NCBI GenBank assembly: GCA_018332375.1
Contig: BOPV01000001.1
Span: 1,922,001 to 1,986,000 of the forward strand
From: Roseiterribacter gracilis
Lineage (GTDB): Bacteria > Pseudomonadota > Alphaproteobacteria > BOG-932 > Roseiterribacteraceae
DNA length: 64,000 nt
Direction of reading: 5' to 3'
Below are positions 1 through 7,939 of this stretch, one piece after another. Positions within the stretch are counted from its first letter, which is position 1. Every line of letters begins with the position of its first letter. The position numbers and the translations under genes were made by a program. The notes below the pieces were generated by a model, which worked only from the letters and a program-made list of their open reading frames with translations, was not told the DNA's origin and searched no databases.

Positions 1-541
1 CGGGATGATGGCTGGCGATGAAGTCGGCCACGTCGGCGACGCTTGGCATGGTCGGATCGTGCGTCACGCGGCGCAGCACGTCGTGCGGCTCGATCGCGCC
101 CGGCGTCAGCACGCCGAGATAGACGCCGGTATGGCGCGACAGCGCGAAGACACGCTGGAAGCTGCGCGGCTGGTTGAGCCGCCAAGCGAGCTTGAGGCAC
201 GGGTTGCGCGCGCCGACGACTTCGAGCTGCACCTGTTCGCCGATCGCAAACACGTCGCCGATGCGCAGCTCTTCTTCGTCGAGCTGGTCGAGCGTGAGGT
301 TCTCGCCGAAAAATCCGTCGGCCCACCCCTCGCCGCCGAGTTCCCCCCTCCAATAGTCGTAGCCGGTGCGCGCGAAGGCGTAGAGCTTGTCGGGATGCAC
401 CGCGCGCTCGTCCCCGGCCACGCCGTCGGGACCGATCGTCCAAGGCGGCGCGATCGGGTCTTTGACATAGGCGGTGCGCACCTCTTCTCCGGCGATCTGC
501 ACGGTCCGTACGCGACCGATCGAGACGTTCAGCACCCGCAT
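1..541 (-). CDS. MOSC domain protein, C-terminus cut by window edge
   Basis: The minus-strand frame from the ATG at 541 stays open for 180 codons to the left edge, so the gene is partial. The product begins MRVLNVSIGRVRTVQ and resembles YiiM-type MOSC proteins: the early strand-rich segment, the stretch NLTLDQLDEEELRIGD, and the conserved cysteine in RNPCLKLAW are family features. A segment like the alpha-helical domain that follows MOSC in YiiM starts near the edge. MOSC proteins bind a sulfur or molybdenum-cofactor-related ligand at this cysteine, and YiiM-type members reduce N-hydroxylated substrates; that role is inferred here. The gene is divergent from the cysteine hydrolase, with about 100 bp between them. 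Confidence 0.8.
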   Translation of the reverse strand, partial: MRVLNVSIGRVRTVQIAGEEVRTAYVKDPIAPPWTIGPDGVAGDERAVHPDKLYAFARTGYDYWRGELGGEGWADGFFGENLTLDQLDEEELRIGDVFAIGEQVQLEVVGARNPCLKLAWRLNQPRSFQRVFALSRHTGVYLGVLTPGAIEPHDVLRRVTHDPTMPSVADVADFIASHHP

Positions 542-641
542 CGTCGCCCTACCTCACATATCGCAGACGATTAATCAACAATTTGTTGGCAAAACGTCGT
601 CGTCCAGCCAAGAATGCCGCCCCCGACCAGAGGAGATGGCG

Positions 642-1436
642 ATGGGCGAGCAGGCCGAAGAGTGGAAGATGCTGGGCGTTGCCGGGCGCAATGCGTATGG
701 CGTGCAAAGCGGCGTCGTCGACATGCGCCGTCGCGGTCGCCAGTCACAGACGATCGAGCTGCAGGCGCAGCCGCAGAATTTGCTGATCGATCTCGAACGC
801 ACGGCGCTGGTCGTCGTCGACATGCAGAATGATTTCTGCGCCGTCGATGGTTGGCTCGGCACGCTGGGAATCGATTTCGCAGCCGGCCGTGCACTGGTCG
901 ATCCGATCAACCGCGTCGCGAAATCGCTACGCGCGCGTGCCGTTCCGATCATCTGGCTGAATTGGGGCGTGCGGCCGGACCGGCTCAACCTGTCGCCCAG
1001 TACGCAGCATCCATTCAATCCAGCAGGACAAGGGCCCGGCCTTGCCGGACCGGTCGCGACGCCGTCGCGCTCCTACAATCTGCTGCAGAAAGACAGTTGG
1101 GGCGCGCAGCTGATCGACGGGTTGGCACCCGAAGAAAGCGACATCCGCATCGACAAACATCGCATCAGCGGATTCTGGGACACGCCGCTCGATGCGGTCT
1201 TGCGCAACCTCGACGTCACCACATTGCTGTTTGCCGGCGTGAACGCAGACCATTGCGTGCTGGGCACGCTGATGGACGCCAACTTCCACGGCTACGACAC
1301 GATCCTGCTGGAAGATTGTACGGCGACCACGTCGCCTGACTTCTGCATGCAGGCGACCTTGCACAATGTGCGCTTCTGTTTCGGCTTCACCGCGACGTCG
1401 GCGGCGCTGACGGAAAGTCTGGCTGGCGGAAATTAG
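642..1436 (+). CDS. isochorismatase-family cysteine hydrolase
   Basis: A cysteine hydrolase of about 264 residues that probably hydrolyses an amide or carbamoyl-type small molecule in the cytoplasm. The catalytic triad is visible: Asp in VVVDMQNDF, Lys in RIDKHRISGFWDT, and the nucleophilic Cys in GVNADHCVLGTLMDANF. The closest familiar members are RutB-like and N-carbamoylsarcosine-amidase-like hydrolases, but the substrate cannot be read from sequence. AGGAG at 631-635 touches an ATG at 636 and lies 6 nt before the in-frame ATG at 642, so 642 is preferred. A longer frame reaches upstream to 474 but has no ribosome-binding site. The gene ends against the hairpin next to tRNA-Ser. Confidence 0.85.
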   Translation: MGEQAEEWKMLGVAGRNAYGVQSGVVDMRRRGRQSQTIELQAQPQNLLIDLERTALVVVDMQNDFCAVDGWLGTLGIDFAAGRALVDPINRVAKSLRARAVPIIWLNWGVRPDRLNLSPSTQHPFNPAGQGPGLAGPVATPSRSYNLLQKDSWGAQLIDGLAPEESDIRIDKHRISGFWDTPLDAVLRNLDVTTLLFAGVNADHCVLGTLMDANFHGYDTILLEDCTATTSPDFCMQATLHNVRFCFGFTATSAALTESLAGGN

Positions 1437-1454
1437 CGCACGCGGCATCAGTCT

Positions 1455-1541
1455 CCCTACGCTGCTGCGCAGCTTCGGGAGATCACCCTTCGCATCTTCG
1501 GTTTCGGGTGGCGAGCCACCCGAAGCCCGAAGGGCGTAGGG
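1455..1541. repeat. triple-nested inverted repeat beyond the tRNA-Ser 3' end
   Basis: Three nested pairs of arms are perfect: CCCTACGC (1455-1462) with GCGTAGGG (1534-1541), CCCTTCG (1486-1492) with CGAAGGG (1528-1534), and TTCGGGTGG (1503-1511) with CCACCCGAA (1516-1524) around a 4-nt loop. A separate palindrome GCTGCGCAGC sits at 1464-1473. The element fills the space between the convergent hydrolase and tRNA genes. It could end both transcripts, act as a 3' processing barrier for the tRNA, or be a REP-like dispersed repeat. There is no T tract. The pairing is seen directly; the function is inferred. Confidence 0.7.
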
Positions 1542-1631
<90 letters not shown>

Positions 1632-1712
1632 AGGTGCCTTCGCGGACGGTTGAGGGCGCGGAACCTACCGGCTGATCCGGCCCGCTGCAAGCCCAAGAAA
1701 AGCCCCAGAATC

Positions 1713-2921
1713 CTAGGATTTGCCGCCGGGGTTTGGCCCCCGGCTTCGGATCTTGTCGATTTCCGCGTCGCTGAATCCGATCTCGCGCAGGATTGCGACA
1801 CCATGCTCGTCGAGCGCGGGCGCGCTGCGCCGGATCGCGCTTGGCGTTGCCGAGAAATGCACCGGCGGCCCGGGAAAGCGGACCGGCCCGTCCGCCGTGT
1901 CGAGACGTTGCCAAAATCCGACTGCGTCGAGATGCGGGTCGTCGAACAGATCCTGCGTCGTCGCCAACGCCATCACCGGAATGTCGGCCTGCCGCAACAG
2001 CACCAACCATTCCGCCGTGTCGCGCTCGGCGAGCGTCACCGCGAGATGCTCGTAGAGCGCGTCGATATGCGCGCTGCGCGACGACATGCTGGCAAAGCGT
2101 GCGTCACGACTCCATGCCGGATGGCCGATCGCTTCGAAGAAGCGCAGCCATTGACCGTCATTGTAGACAAGCACCGCAAGATACCCGTCGCGCGTTGGGT
2201 ACGGTCGCCGTTGCCGCGACACCATGCGTGGATAGACCGGCGCCGACAGCGGCGGATCGAACACCGCGCCGGCGATATGTTCGGTCAGCAGAAACGACAC
2301 CATGGTTTCGAACATCGGAATTTCGAGTTCCTGCCCACCGGCCCCACGCTCGCGCGCAAACAGCGCCGCCAGAATGGCGTAGACGCCGTGCAGGCCGGTG
2401 ACTTTGTCGGCGAGCGCGGTCGCGACGTAGGACGGCGTCCCGTCCTGCAGATTTGCCTGCAGCATCGCGAGACCGATCGCGGCCTGGATCACATCGTCAT
2501 AAGCAGGAAACGCTGCGTAGGGACCATTGCGCCCGAAGCCATAGAGATTGGCGTAGATCAGGCGCGGACTGATCGCGCGCAGCGCGTCGTAGGAAAATCC
2601 CAGCCGCTCGATCGCCTGCGGCCGCAACGTGTGCACGAACACGTCGGCGCTTTCGACCAGCCGCTGCAGCGCTGCTTTGCCCGCGTCCCGTTTCAGGTCG
2701 AGCACGATGCTGCGCTTGCCGCGATTCATGTTGACGAACATGCCGCCCAGCGCGGCCGAGCGCGCCGGCAGAACGTGGCGCGACGTATCGCCCGCCTCTG
2801 CTTCGACCTTGATCACGTCGGCGCCGAGATCGGCAAGGATCTGCGTGCAGTACGGCCCCATCACGGTGAGCGTGATGTCGATCACGCGTATGCCGGCGAG
2901 TGGGCCTGTATGTGTGCTCAT
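1713..2921 (-). CDS. CaiB/BaiF family CoA-transferase
   Basis: A class III CoA-transferase of about 402 residues that moves CoA between carboxylic acids in the cytoplasm. Family features include the N-terminal LAGIRVIDIT, ILADLGADVIKVE, NRGKRSIVLDLK, and GFGRNGPYAAFPAYDDV, whose aspartate is the expected acyl-carrying residue. The substrate is unknown. The start at 2921 forms an ATGA overlap with the stop of the upstream esterase gene, so the two are translationally coupled and probably act on the same compound. A longer frame would start at 2942 inside that gene. The stop lies in a 12-bp palindrome AATCCTAGGATT (1709-1720). Confidence 0.9.
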   Translation of the reverse strand: MSTHTGPLAGIRVIDITLTVMGPYCTQILADLGADVIKVEAEAGDTSRHVLPARSAALGGMFVNMNRGKRSIVLDLKRDAGKAALQRLVESADVFVHTLRPQAIERLGFSYDALRAISPRLIYANLYGFGRNGPYAAFPAYDDVIQAAIGLAMLQANLQDGTPSYVATALADKVTGLHGVYAILAALFARERGAGGQELEIPMFETMVSFLLTEHIAGAVFDPPLSAPVYPRMVSRQRRPYPTRDGYLAVLVYNDGQWLRFFEAIGHPAWSRDARFASMSSRSAHIDALYEHLAVTLAERDTAEWLVLLRQADIPVMALATTQDLFDDPHLDAVGFWQRLDTADGPVRFPGPPVHFSATPSAIRRSAPALDEHGVAILREIGFSDAEIDKIRSRGPNPGGKS

Positions 2922-3907
2922 CCGAGCGTGTCGCGCACCCAATGTGCGCCGTCTTCGATCGCTTTACGCGCGATTGGCGAGATCGACATGGCTTCGAGAA
3001 AACTGTGCGTCGCGCCTTCGTAGATTTCAGCGCGCAGCTTGTTGCCGGCGGCGCGGAAGCGCGGCTCCATATACAGCGCCTGCTCGGCAAGAATGTCGCA
3101 CGCGGCGATGACCAGAAACACCGGCGGCAGATCTTCCAGCGACGCCAGGATGGGGCAGCAATATGGATTGTGGAAATCCGACGGGCCGCGACCGTAATTG
3201 CCCCAGAAATAGTTCGACTCGTTGCCATTCAGCATGAAGCCCGGGCCGCCATATTTGCGCTGCGACTCTGCCGAACAGCCGGGCCGGAAACCGGAATAGT
3301 TGAGCAGTACTGCACCGAGCCGCGCCCCCTCGCCCGTATCGCGCAAATAGAGCGACGTACCCATCGAGATGTTGCCGCCGGCGGAATCGCCACCGATCGC
3401 GATGCGCGCCGGATCGACGTTCCAATCCTTGCCATGCGTGCCGAGCCAGCAGACCAGGTCGGCGACTTGCTCCAGCGCAACCGGGAATTTCGTCTCCGGC
3501 CCTAGCGGATAATCGACGCCGATCACGATGAAACCGCCGGCCGCCGCGTATTCGCGCATCAGCCGATCGTGCGTGTCGATGCTGAACAGCGTGAAGCCGC
3601 CGCCATGGAGATAGATCAGCGCCGGCTTTGGCTTGTCGCTTGGGTGCGGGTCGTAGACGCGCACGCGCAACGGGCCGTGCCGAAAGACCGGCGCATATTC
3701 GACCGTGCCGTGCATCACCGGGCCGCCTTGGCGCCACGGTTCGCGCACCTTCTCGCAGACTTCGCGCTGCTGCGCTGGAGTCATCGCGTTGAACGATGGG
3801 AACGACCCGTAGGCCTCGGCCATCCTGCGAGAAAATTCCCAGATCTGCGGCTCGAGAACCTGGCTCGCGTCACCTGCAGGGGCCGGCTCGCGTATCGTTT
3901 GCACCAT
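2918..3907 (-). CDS. alpha/beta hydrolase, HSL (family IV) esterase
   Basis: A 329-residue serine esterase of the hormone-sensitive-lipase family. The oxyanion-hole motif HGGGF lies near residue 101, the nucleophile elbow GDSAGG near residue 173, an aspartate in ACDILAEQ, and the catalytic histidine in GATHSFLEA close to the C-terminus. There is no signal peptide, so it should be cytoplasmic and act on short-chain esters or lactones. It is the first gene of a two-gene unit with the CoA-transferase and is divergent from an AraC regulator 106 bp away, which is a plausible controller. Confidence 0.92.
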   Translation of the reverse strand: MVQTIREPAPAGDASQVLEPQIWEFSRRMAEAYGSFPSFNAMTPAQQREVCEKVREPWRQGGPVMHGTVEYAPVFRHGPLRVRVYDPHPSDKPKPALIYLHGGGFTLFSIDTHDRLMREYAAAGGFIVIGVDYPLGPETKFPVALEQVADLVCWLGTHGKDWNVDPARIAIGGDSAGGNISMGTSLYLRDTGEGARLGAVLLNYSGFRPGCSAESQRKYGGPGFMLNGNESNYFWGNYGRGPSDFHNPYCCPILASLEDLPPVFLVIAACDILAEQALYMEPRFRAAGNKLRAEIYEGATHSFLEAMSISPIARKAIEDGAHWVRDTLG

Positions 3908-4013
3908 CTGTTCGTCGCTCTGTTGGGGAACGCGTTCGAGTTGTGCAAAACTACCGGCGACGGTCGGGACAGAACTCTCGCCCTCGGACCAATCCTCGTC
4001 TAGCTCGGGACAA

Positions 4014-4841
4014 ATGCAGGAGAAACGGACCAGCGCCGAATTGCAGGACGTTCCCCGGCCGGTTGCCGTCCATATCGGCGACTCGCCCGTGGACGCACAT
4101 CACGATCGCCATTCGCACGCGCGCGGCCAGCTCATCTATGCCATCAACGGCGTCATGCTGGTGGTGACCGACCAAGCCAGTTTCGTGGTGCCGCCGCTAC
4201 GCGCGCTGTGGGTGCCGGGCGGCGTCGAGCACGAAGTCTACAACCGCGGCAAAGTGCTCAGCCGCTCGCTCTATATCGACGAGAAGCAGGTCACGTTCCT
4301 GCCCACCGCCTGCCGCATCATCGAAGTGACGCCGCTGCTGCGCGAACTGATCCTCGCCGCGGCCGAACTGCCGGTGGAGTACGACATCAGCGGCCGCGGC
4401 GGATGGATCATGTCGCTGATCCTCTCCGAGCTGCAGTCGATGCGGGTTCTGTCGCTTGACGTACCGATGCCGAAAAGCGAGCGGCTGGTGCGGATCTGCA
4501 CCCAGCTTCTCAAAGACCCGGCGCAAAACCAGGCGCTCGACCATTGGGCCGCCGAAGCAGCCATGGGACGCCGCACCTTCACGCGCAGCTTTCGTCGCGA
4601 AACCGGCATCAGCTTTGCCGACTGGTGCCGCAATGCGCGGTTGATGGAGGCGTTGTCGCGCCTGTCGCTGGGCCAGTCGGTCACCGTGGTTGCGCACGAT
4701 GTCGGCTACAGCAGTTCCAGCGCCTTCGGCTTCATGTTTCGCCGCGCGTTCGGCGTGTCGCCACGGCGTTTTCTGGCCGGCCTCGCCGCCGGCGCGCCAC
4801 CCGGCGAAGCGAATGACGACGACGGCGACGAAGCCGACTGA
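4014..4841 (+). CDS. AraC-family transcriptional regulator
   Basis: A 275-residue regulator with an N-terminal cupin-like sensing domain (HSHARGQLIYAINGVMLV, then WVPGGVEHEV) and a C-terminal AraC helix-turn-helix over roughly residues 165-260 (LDHWAAEAAMGRRTFTRSF, then VTVVAHDVGYSSSSAF and FRRAFGVSPRRF). The C-terminus is acidic. It is divergent from the esterase/CoA-transferase pair, which it may control in response to an aromatic or acyl ligand; this is inferred from position only. Confidence 0.92.
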   Translation: MQEKRTSAELQDVPRPVAVHIGDSPVDAHHDRHSHARGQLIYAINGVMLVVTDQASFVVPPLRALWVPGGVEHEVYNRGKVLSRSLYIDEKQVTFLPTACRIIEVTPLLRELILAAAELPVEYDISGRGGWIMSLILSELQSMRVLSLDVPMPKSERLVRICTQLLKDPAQNQALDHWAAEAAMGRRTFTRSFRRETGISFADWCRNARLMEALSRLSLGQSVTVVAHDVGYSSSSAFGFMFRRAFGVSPRRFLAGLAAGAPPGEANDDDGDEAD

Positions 4842-4848
4842 TCGATCC

Positions 4849-5268
4849 TTACTGCTTGTCGAGACGAGCGAGCCAGTCGCCCGCCGTCGTCGGACCTTCC
4901 GCCACCGTGTCGCTATGCTCGGCGATCATTTTGCGGATCTCGAGGAAGAAACGCTGCGACGTCGGTGAGCCCGCTTTCTTGCGTGCTTCGCGCAGCTCGG
5001 CGCTTTTCCCCGGCGGTGCTTCGGCGGGCTGAATCAAAATGAAATCCCAGTCGGCGCCGTCTTGATGCACGTAGAGTTCGCGCGGCTTGAGGCCGACCGA
5101 CTTTTTGATCTCGTCGCTTTTCGCAATCTCGCGCAGGAAGGCTTCATGCTGGCCCGGCGCAATCCGATAGATTTCGATCTGGCGGCGTTCGACTTTCGGC
5201 GCTTCCTGACCCAAGGCCGGTCCGGCGAGCAATGCGAGCGCCAGCGCGATCGTCCAATTTCGCAACAT
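4849..5268 (-). CDS. small secreted protein of unknown function
   Basis: A 139-residue protein with a clear signal peptide, MLRNWTIALALALLAGPALG, cut before QEAPK. The mature part (RQIEIYRIAPGQHEAFLREI, then YVHQDGADWDFILIQPAE) has the strand-helix-strand look of dimeric alpha/beta-barrel (NIPSNAP/EthD-like) proteins, but I do not recognise a named family. The start at 5268 has AGGAGAG about 5 nt upstream and follows the amidohydrolase stop by 14 bp, so it is the last gene of the receptor/amidohydrolase unit. A longer frame to 5541 overlaps the upstream gene and is not used. Confidence 0.75.
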   Translation of the reverse strand: MLRNWTIALALALLAGPALGQEAPKVERRQIEIYRIAPGQHEAFLREIAKSDEIKKSVGLKPRELYVHQDGADWDFILIQPAEAPPGKSAELREARKKAGSPTSQRFFLEIRKMIAEHSDTVAEGPTTAGDWLARLDKQ

Positions 5269-5282
5269 CTCAACTCTCCTGG

Positions 5283-6524
5283 TTATCGGTAGGCGGACGG
5301 CCATTCGGTTTTCTTGGCCGCATCGGGTGCATAGCGATCGCGCAATAGCGACTGGCGTGTGACGCGCGACGCTTCTTTGCCGCGCACGAACACGTGCTTG
5401 GGTGCGCTTGACGGTTCCAGCGGATCGCCGTCCCACACGACCAGATCGGCGTCGCGCCCCGGCGCCAACGTGCCGTAGTGATCGGTGATGCCCCAGATCT
5501 GTGCGGCGTTGACGGTCAGGCCTTTGAGCGCGTCGATCCATGGCATGCCGTGCGCAACCGCAAGACCGGCTGCTTCGCGCACCGCAACGGCGGCGTCCTG
5601 CGTGCCGCGGCCGAGCGCGATGTTGAACACGAGCGTCACGCCGGCACGCTGCAGCAACGAAGCATTGTCCGGGCGGGCGCCGAGCGTTTCAAACGTGGCA
5701 GCAATATTGGCAAACGGATTGACCACGACCGGAATTTTGCGCGCCGCAAGTTCGCGCGCGACGCGCCAGGCCTCGTTGCCGCCGCCGATGACGATGCGAA
5801 TCTTGTAGTCGCCGCCAAGCTGGATCGCCTGCCGAATGTCGGATTCGCGGTTGACGTTGATCACCAGCGGGATCTTGCCCGCCAGCACGGCGCGCAGCGC
5901 ATTGCCATTCTCGTCGGCCACGCCGTCTTTCGCCGGCGCCTTCGCACGGTCGAGCGCGGCGCGCAGTTCCAACCAGCCGACCGCGCGCGATCCAGCCGCA
6001 CCGCCGCCTTGGATCGTGGCGAAGAGCGCGACTTTGCTGCGATCGAGAATGTCGGCGGAGTCTTCCAGCCGCAGCACCGATGCGAGACCGGAAAACGGTG
6101 CGACCGGCGACGCCGACGGCGCCGTGACCGCGCGCGTCAGACCGTCGGCGCGCACCTGCGCCAGCAGCGCCGAATTCGTGTTCAGCGCTGTCGACGGATC
6201 GAAGCCTGCACCGAACGACCCGGCTTTGGCGGCATGGTCGTTGGTTTCGGCGACGTCCTGGATTTCGATCAGGCCGAGATGCGTGCCGCTGCTCATCAGG
6301 CCGGGCGTGACGATGCTGCCGCCCGCATCGACGACGCGCGCGCCGGCCGGCACGGGGCCGTTGCGCACCACCGAGTCGATCTTTCCGTCGCGCAGCACGA
6401 TGGTCGCGTTCTCGACCGGCTCGTTGCCGATCATCGTGAAGGCGCGCGCATTGGTAACGGCGACGGTTTCGGCCTGCGCCGGCGACGCTGCCAACAGCAG
6501 CGCGAGCAACAGAAGCACGCGCAT
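5283..6524 (-). CDS. amidohydrolase-fold protein lacking metal ligands (probable pseudoenzyme)
   Basis: A 413-residue exported protein (signal peptide MRVLLLLALLLAASPAQA) with the imidazolonepropionase-like amidohydrolase layout: an N-terminal small beta domain, GGSIVTPGLM, and the C-terminal GTLAPGRDADLVVWDGDPLE. At the four places where its upstream partner has metal ligands, this protein reads SSGTH for DIHSH, VINVN for VHIHC, GGN for HHA, and VFNI for LHSD. It is therefore probably inactive alone. Its ATG overlaps the partner's stop by one base (TAATG), which suggests co-production and perhaps a heterodimer. Confidence 0.85.
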   Translation of the reverse strand: MRVLLLLALLLAASPAQAETVAVTNARAFTMIGNEPVENATIVLRDGKIDSVVRNGPVPAGARVVDAGGSIVTPGLMSSGTHLGLIEIQDVAETNDHAAKAGSFGAGFDPSTALNTNSALLAQVRADGLTRAVTAPSASPVAPFSGLASVLRLEDSADILDRSKVALFATIQGGGAAGSRAVGWLELRAALDRAKAPAKDGVADENGNALRAVLAGKIPLVINVNRESDIRQAIQLGGDYKIRIVIGGGNEAWRVARELAARKIPVVVNPFANIAATFETLGARPDNASLLQRAGVTLVFNIALGRGTQDAAVAVREAAGLAVAHGMPWIDALKGLTVNAAQIWGITDHYGTLAPGRDADLVVWDGDPLEPSSAPKHVFVRGKEASRVTRQSLLRDRYAPDAAKKTEWPSAYR

Positions 6525-7915
6525 TATTGCACCGCCTTTGTCACCGGCTGGCCGAGCATCGTGTCGGTCAACGGTTGGCGTGTCGGATCGCTACGGTCGT
6601 AGATGCGCGCACCGTCGACGAAGACCTGATCGGCGCGCGAATAAATGCTCAGCGGATCGCCGGACCAGACGACGAGGTCGGCATTCTTGCCGACTTCGAG
6701 CGAACCGGTGCGATCGGCGATGCCGAGAACGGTCGCCGGATTGCGCGTGATCCACGCGATCGCATGTTCGGTCGGAATGTTGAGCCCGGCGCGGCGCCCT
6801 GCCGCCACCGCTTTGGCAAGTTCGACGTTCAACCGGCTTTGTGCGATGCGGATGTCGGAATGCAAGGTCACGCAGGCGCCGGCGGCGTCGACGAACGCAG
6901 CATTCTCGCGGATGCCGTCATAGGCCTCGGCTTTGCCGCCCCACCAATCCGGCCATACGACCGCGCACGCACCGTCGCGTTTGAGCAGATCGGGAATCTT
7001 GTAGGCTTCAATCGCGTGGTGAAACGCTGCGACTTTGAATCCGAATTCTTTCGCCACCTCCAACACCGTCGCCATCTCGTCGGCGCGGTAGCAATGGATA
7101 TGGACTTTGATCTCACCGCGCAGAACGCCCGCCAGCGTGTCGAGCTTGAAGTCGCGCACTGGCGGTTCTTTCAAAGAACCCGCCTGATAGTCGTTCCATT
7201 TGCGCAGATAGTCGGCGGCGCGCTGAAACCCTTCGCGATAACCCGCGACGATCCCCATGCGCGACGACGGGAAGCGTCCCTTGCTGCCCCAGGTCGATTT
7301 CGGATTTTCGCCGCAGGCCATTTTCAGCCCCTGGGCTGCGCCGGGGAATTTCATCTGTTGCGACGTGCTGCCCGGCACGTTCTTCAGAACGACGGTGCGC
7401 CCGCCAAACAGATTTCCCGATCCGGGCAGGATCTGCATCGTGGTGACGCCGCCCGACAGCGCCGACCAGAAACCCGCATCCTGCGGATTGATCGCGTGTT
7501 CGATCCAGACATTGGCGCTGTTGGGATCGGTCTCTTCACCGACGTCGGATCCCATCTTGGTCAGCGGCGCCGGCGCGCTGCCGTCGTGGGAATGGATGTC
7601 GATGATACCGGGCGTGATGAAACGGCCCTTCGCATCAATCACGGTCGCGCCATCGGCGGCCAGGTTGGACCCGATCGCGGCGACCTTGCCATCGCGCAGC
7701 AGCAGATCGGCGTTGTCGAACTTCCGTTCTGCACCGTCGAAGATCGTCGCACCGCGCAGCAACGTGTCGGTGCGCGGCAACGGCTTGTACGTGCTGGGAT
7801 AGGCATCGCCGCCAAATGGGGACGGTTGCTTGGCGGCCTGCTTCTGCTCTTGCGCCGCCGCCGGAACCGCGAGCAACAGCCCGGCCAGCAGCAGCGCCTG
7901 CGTGCGTCCCCTCAT
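6524..7915 (-). CDS. secreted amidohydrolase (imidazolonepropionase-like)
   Basis: A 463-residue metal-dependent amidohydrolase with a signal peptide (MRGRTQALLLAGLLLAVPAAAQ), probably periplasmic. Metal ligands are in place: DIHSH after FITPGI, VHIHC, FHHA, and the catalytic Asp in TLHSDIR; the C-terminal end GKNADLVVWSGDPL is typical. Related enzymes cleave peptide, lactam or imide bonds; the substrate here is unknown. It lies 24 bp after the TonB-dependent receptor gene and is coupled to a degenerate paralogue, so the likely role is hydrolysis of a compound imported by that receptor. Confidence 0.9.
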   Translation of the reverse strand: MRGRTQALLLAGLLLAVPAAAQEQKQAAKQPSPFGGDAYPSTYKPLPRTDTLLRGATIFDGAERKFDNADLLLRDGKVAAIGSNLAADGATVIDAKGRFITPGIIDIHSHDGSAPAPLTKMGSDVGEETDPNSANVWIEHAINPQDAGFWSALSGGVTTMQILPGSGNLFGGRTVVLKNVPGSTSQQMKFPGAAQGLKMACGENPKSTWGSKGRFPSSRMGIVAGYREGFQRAADYLRKWNDYQAGSLKEPPVRDFKLDTLAGVLRGEIKVHIHCYRADEMATVLEVAKEFGFKVAAFHHAIEAYKIPDLLKRDGACAVVWPDWWGGKAEAYDGIRENAAFVDAAGACVTLHSDIRIAQSRLNVELAKAVAAGRRAGLNIPTEHAIAWITRNPATVLGIADRTGSLEVGKNADLVVWSGDPLSIYSRADQVFVDGARIYDRSDPTRQPLTDTMLGQPVTKAVQ

Positions 7916-7939
7916 TCGTTCACCTCGCGCGGCTAACGA

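Noticed and set aside
1650..3023. Plus-strand open frame of 457 codons opposite the CoA-transferase gene
   Set aside because: The minus strand carries an unmistakable CaiB-type enzyme coupled to its neighbour; the plus frame is low-complexity.
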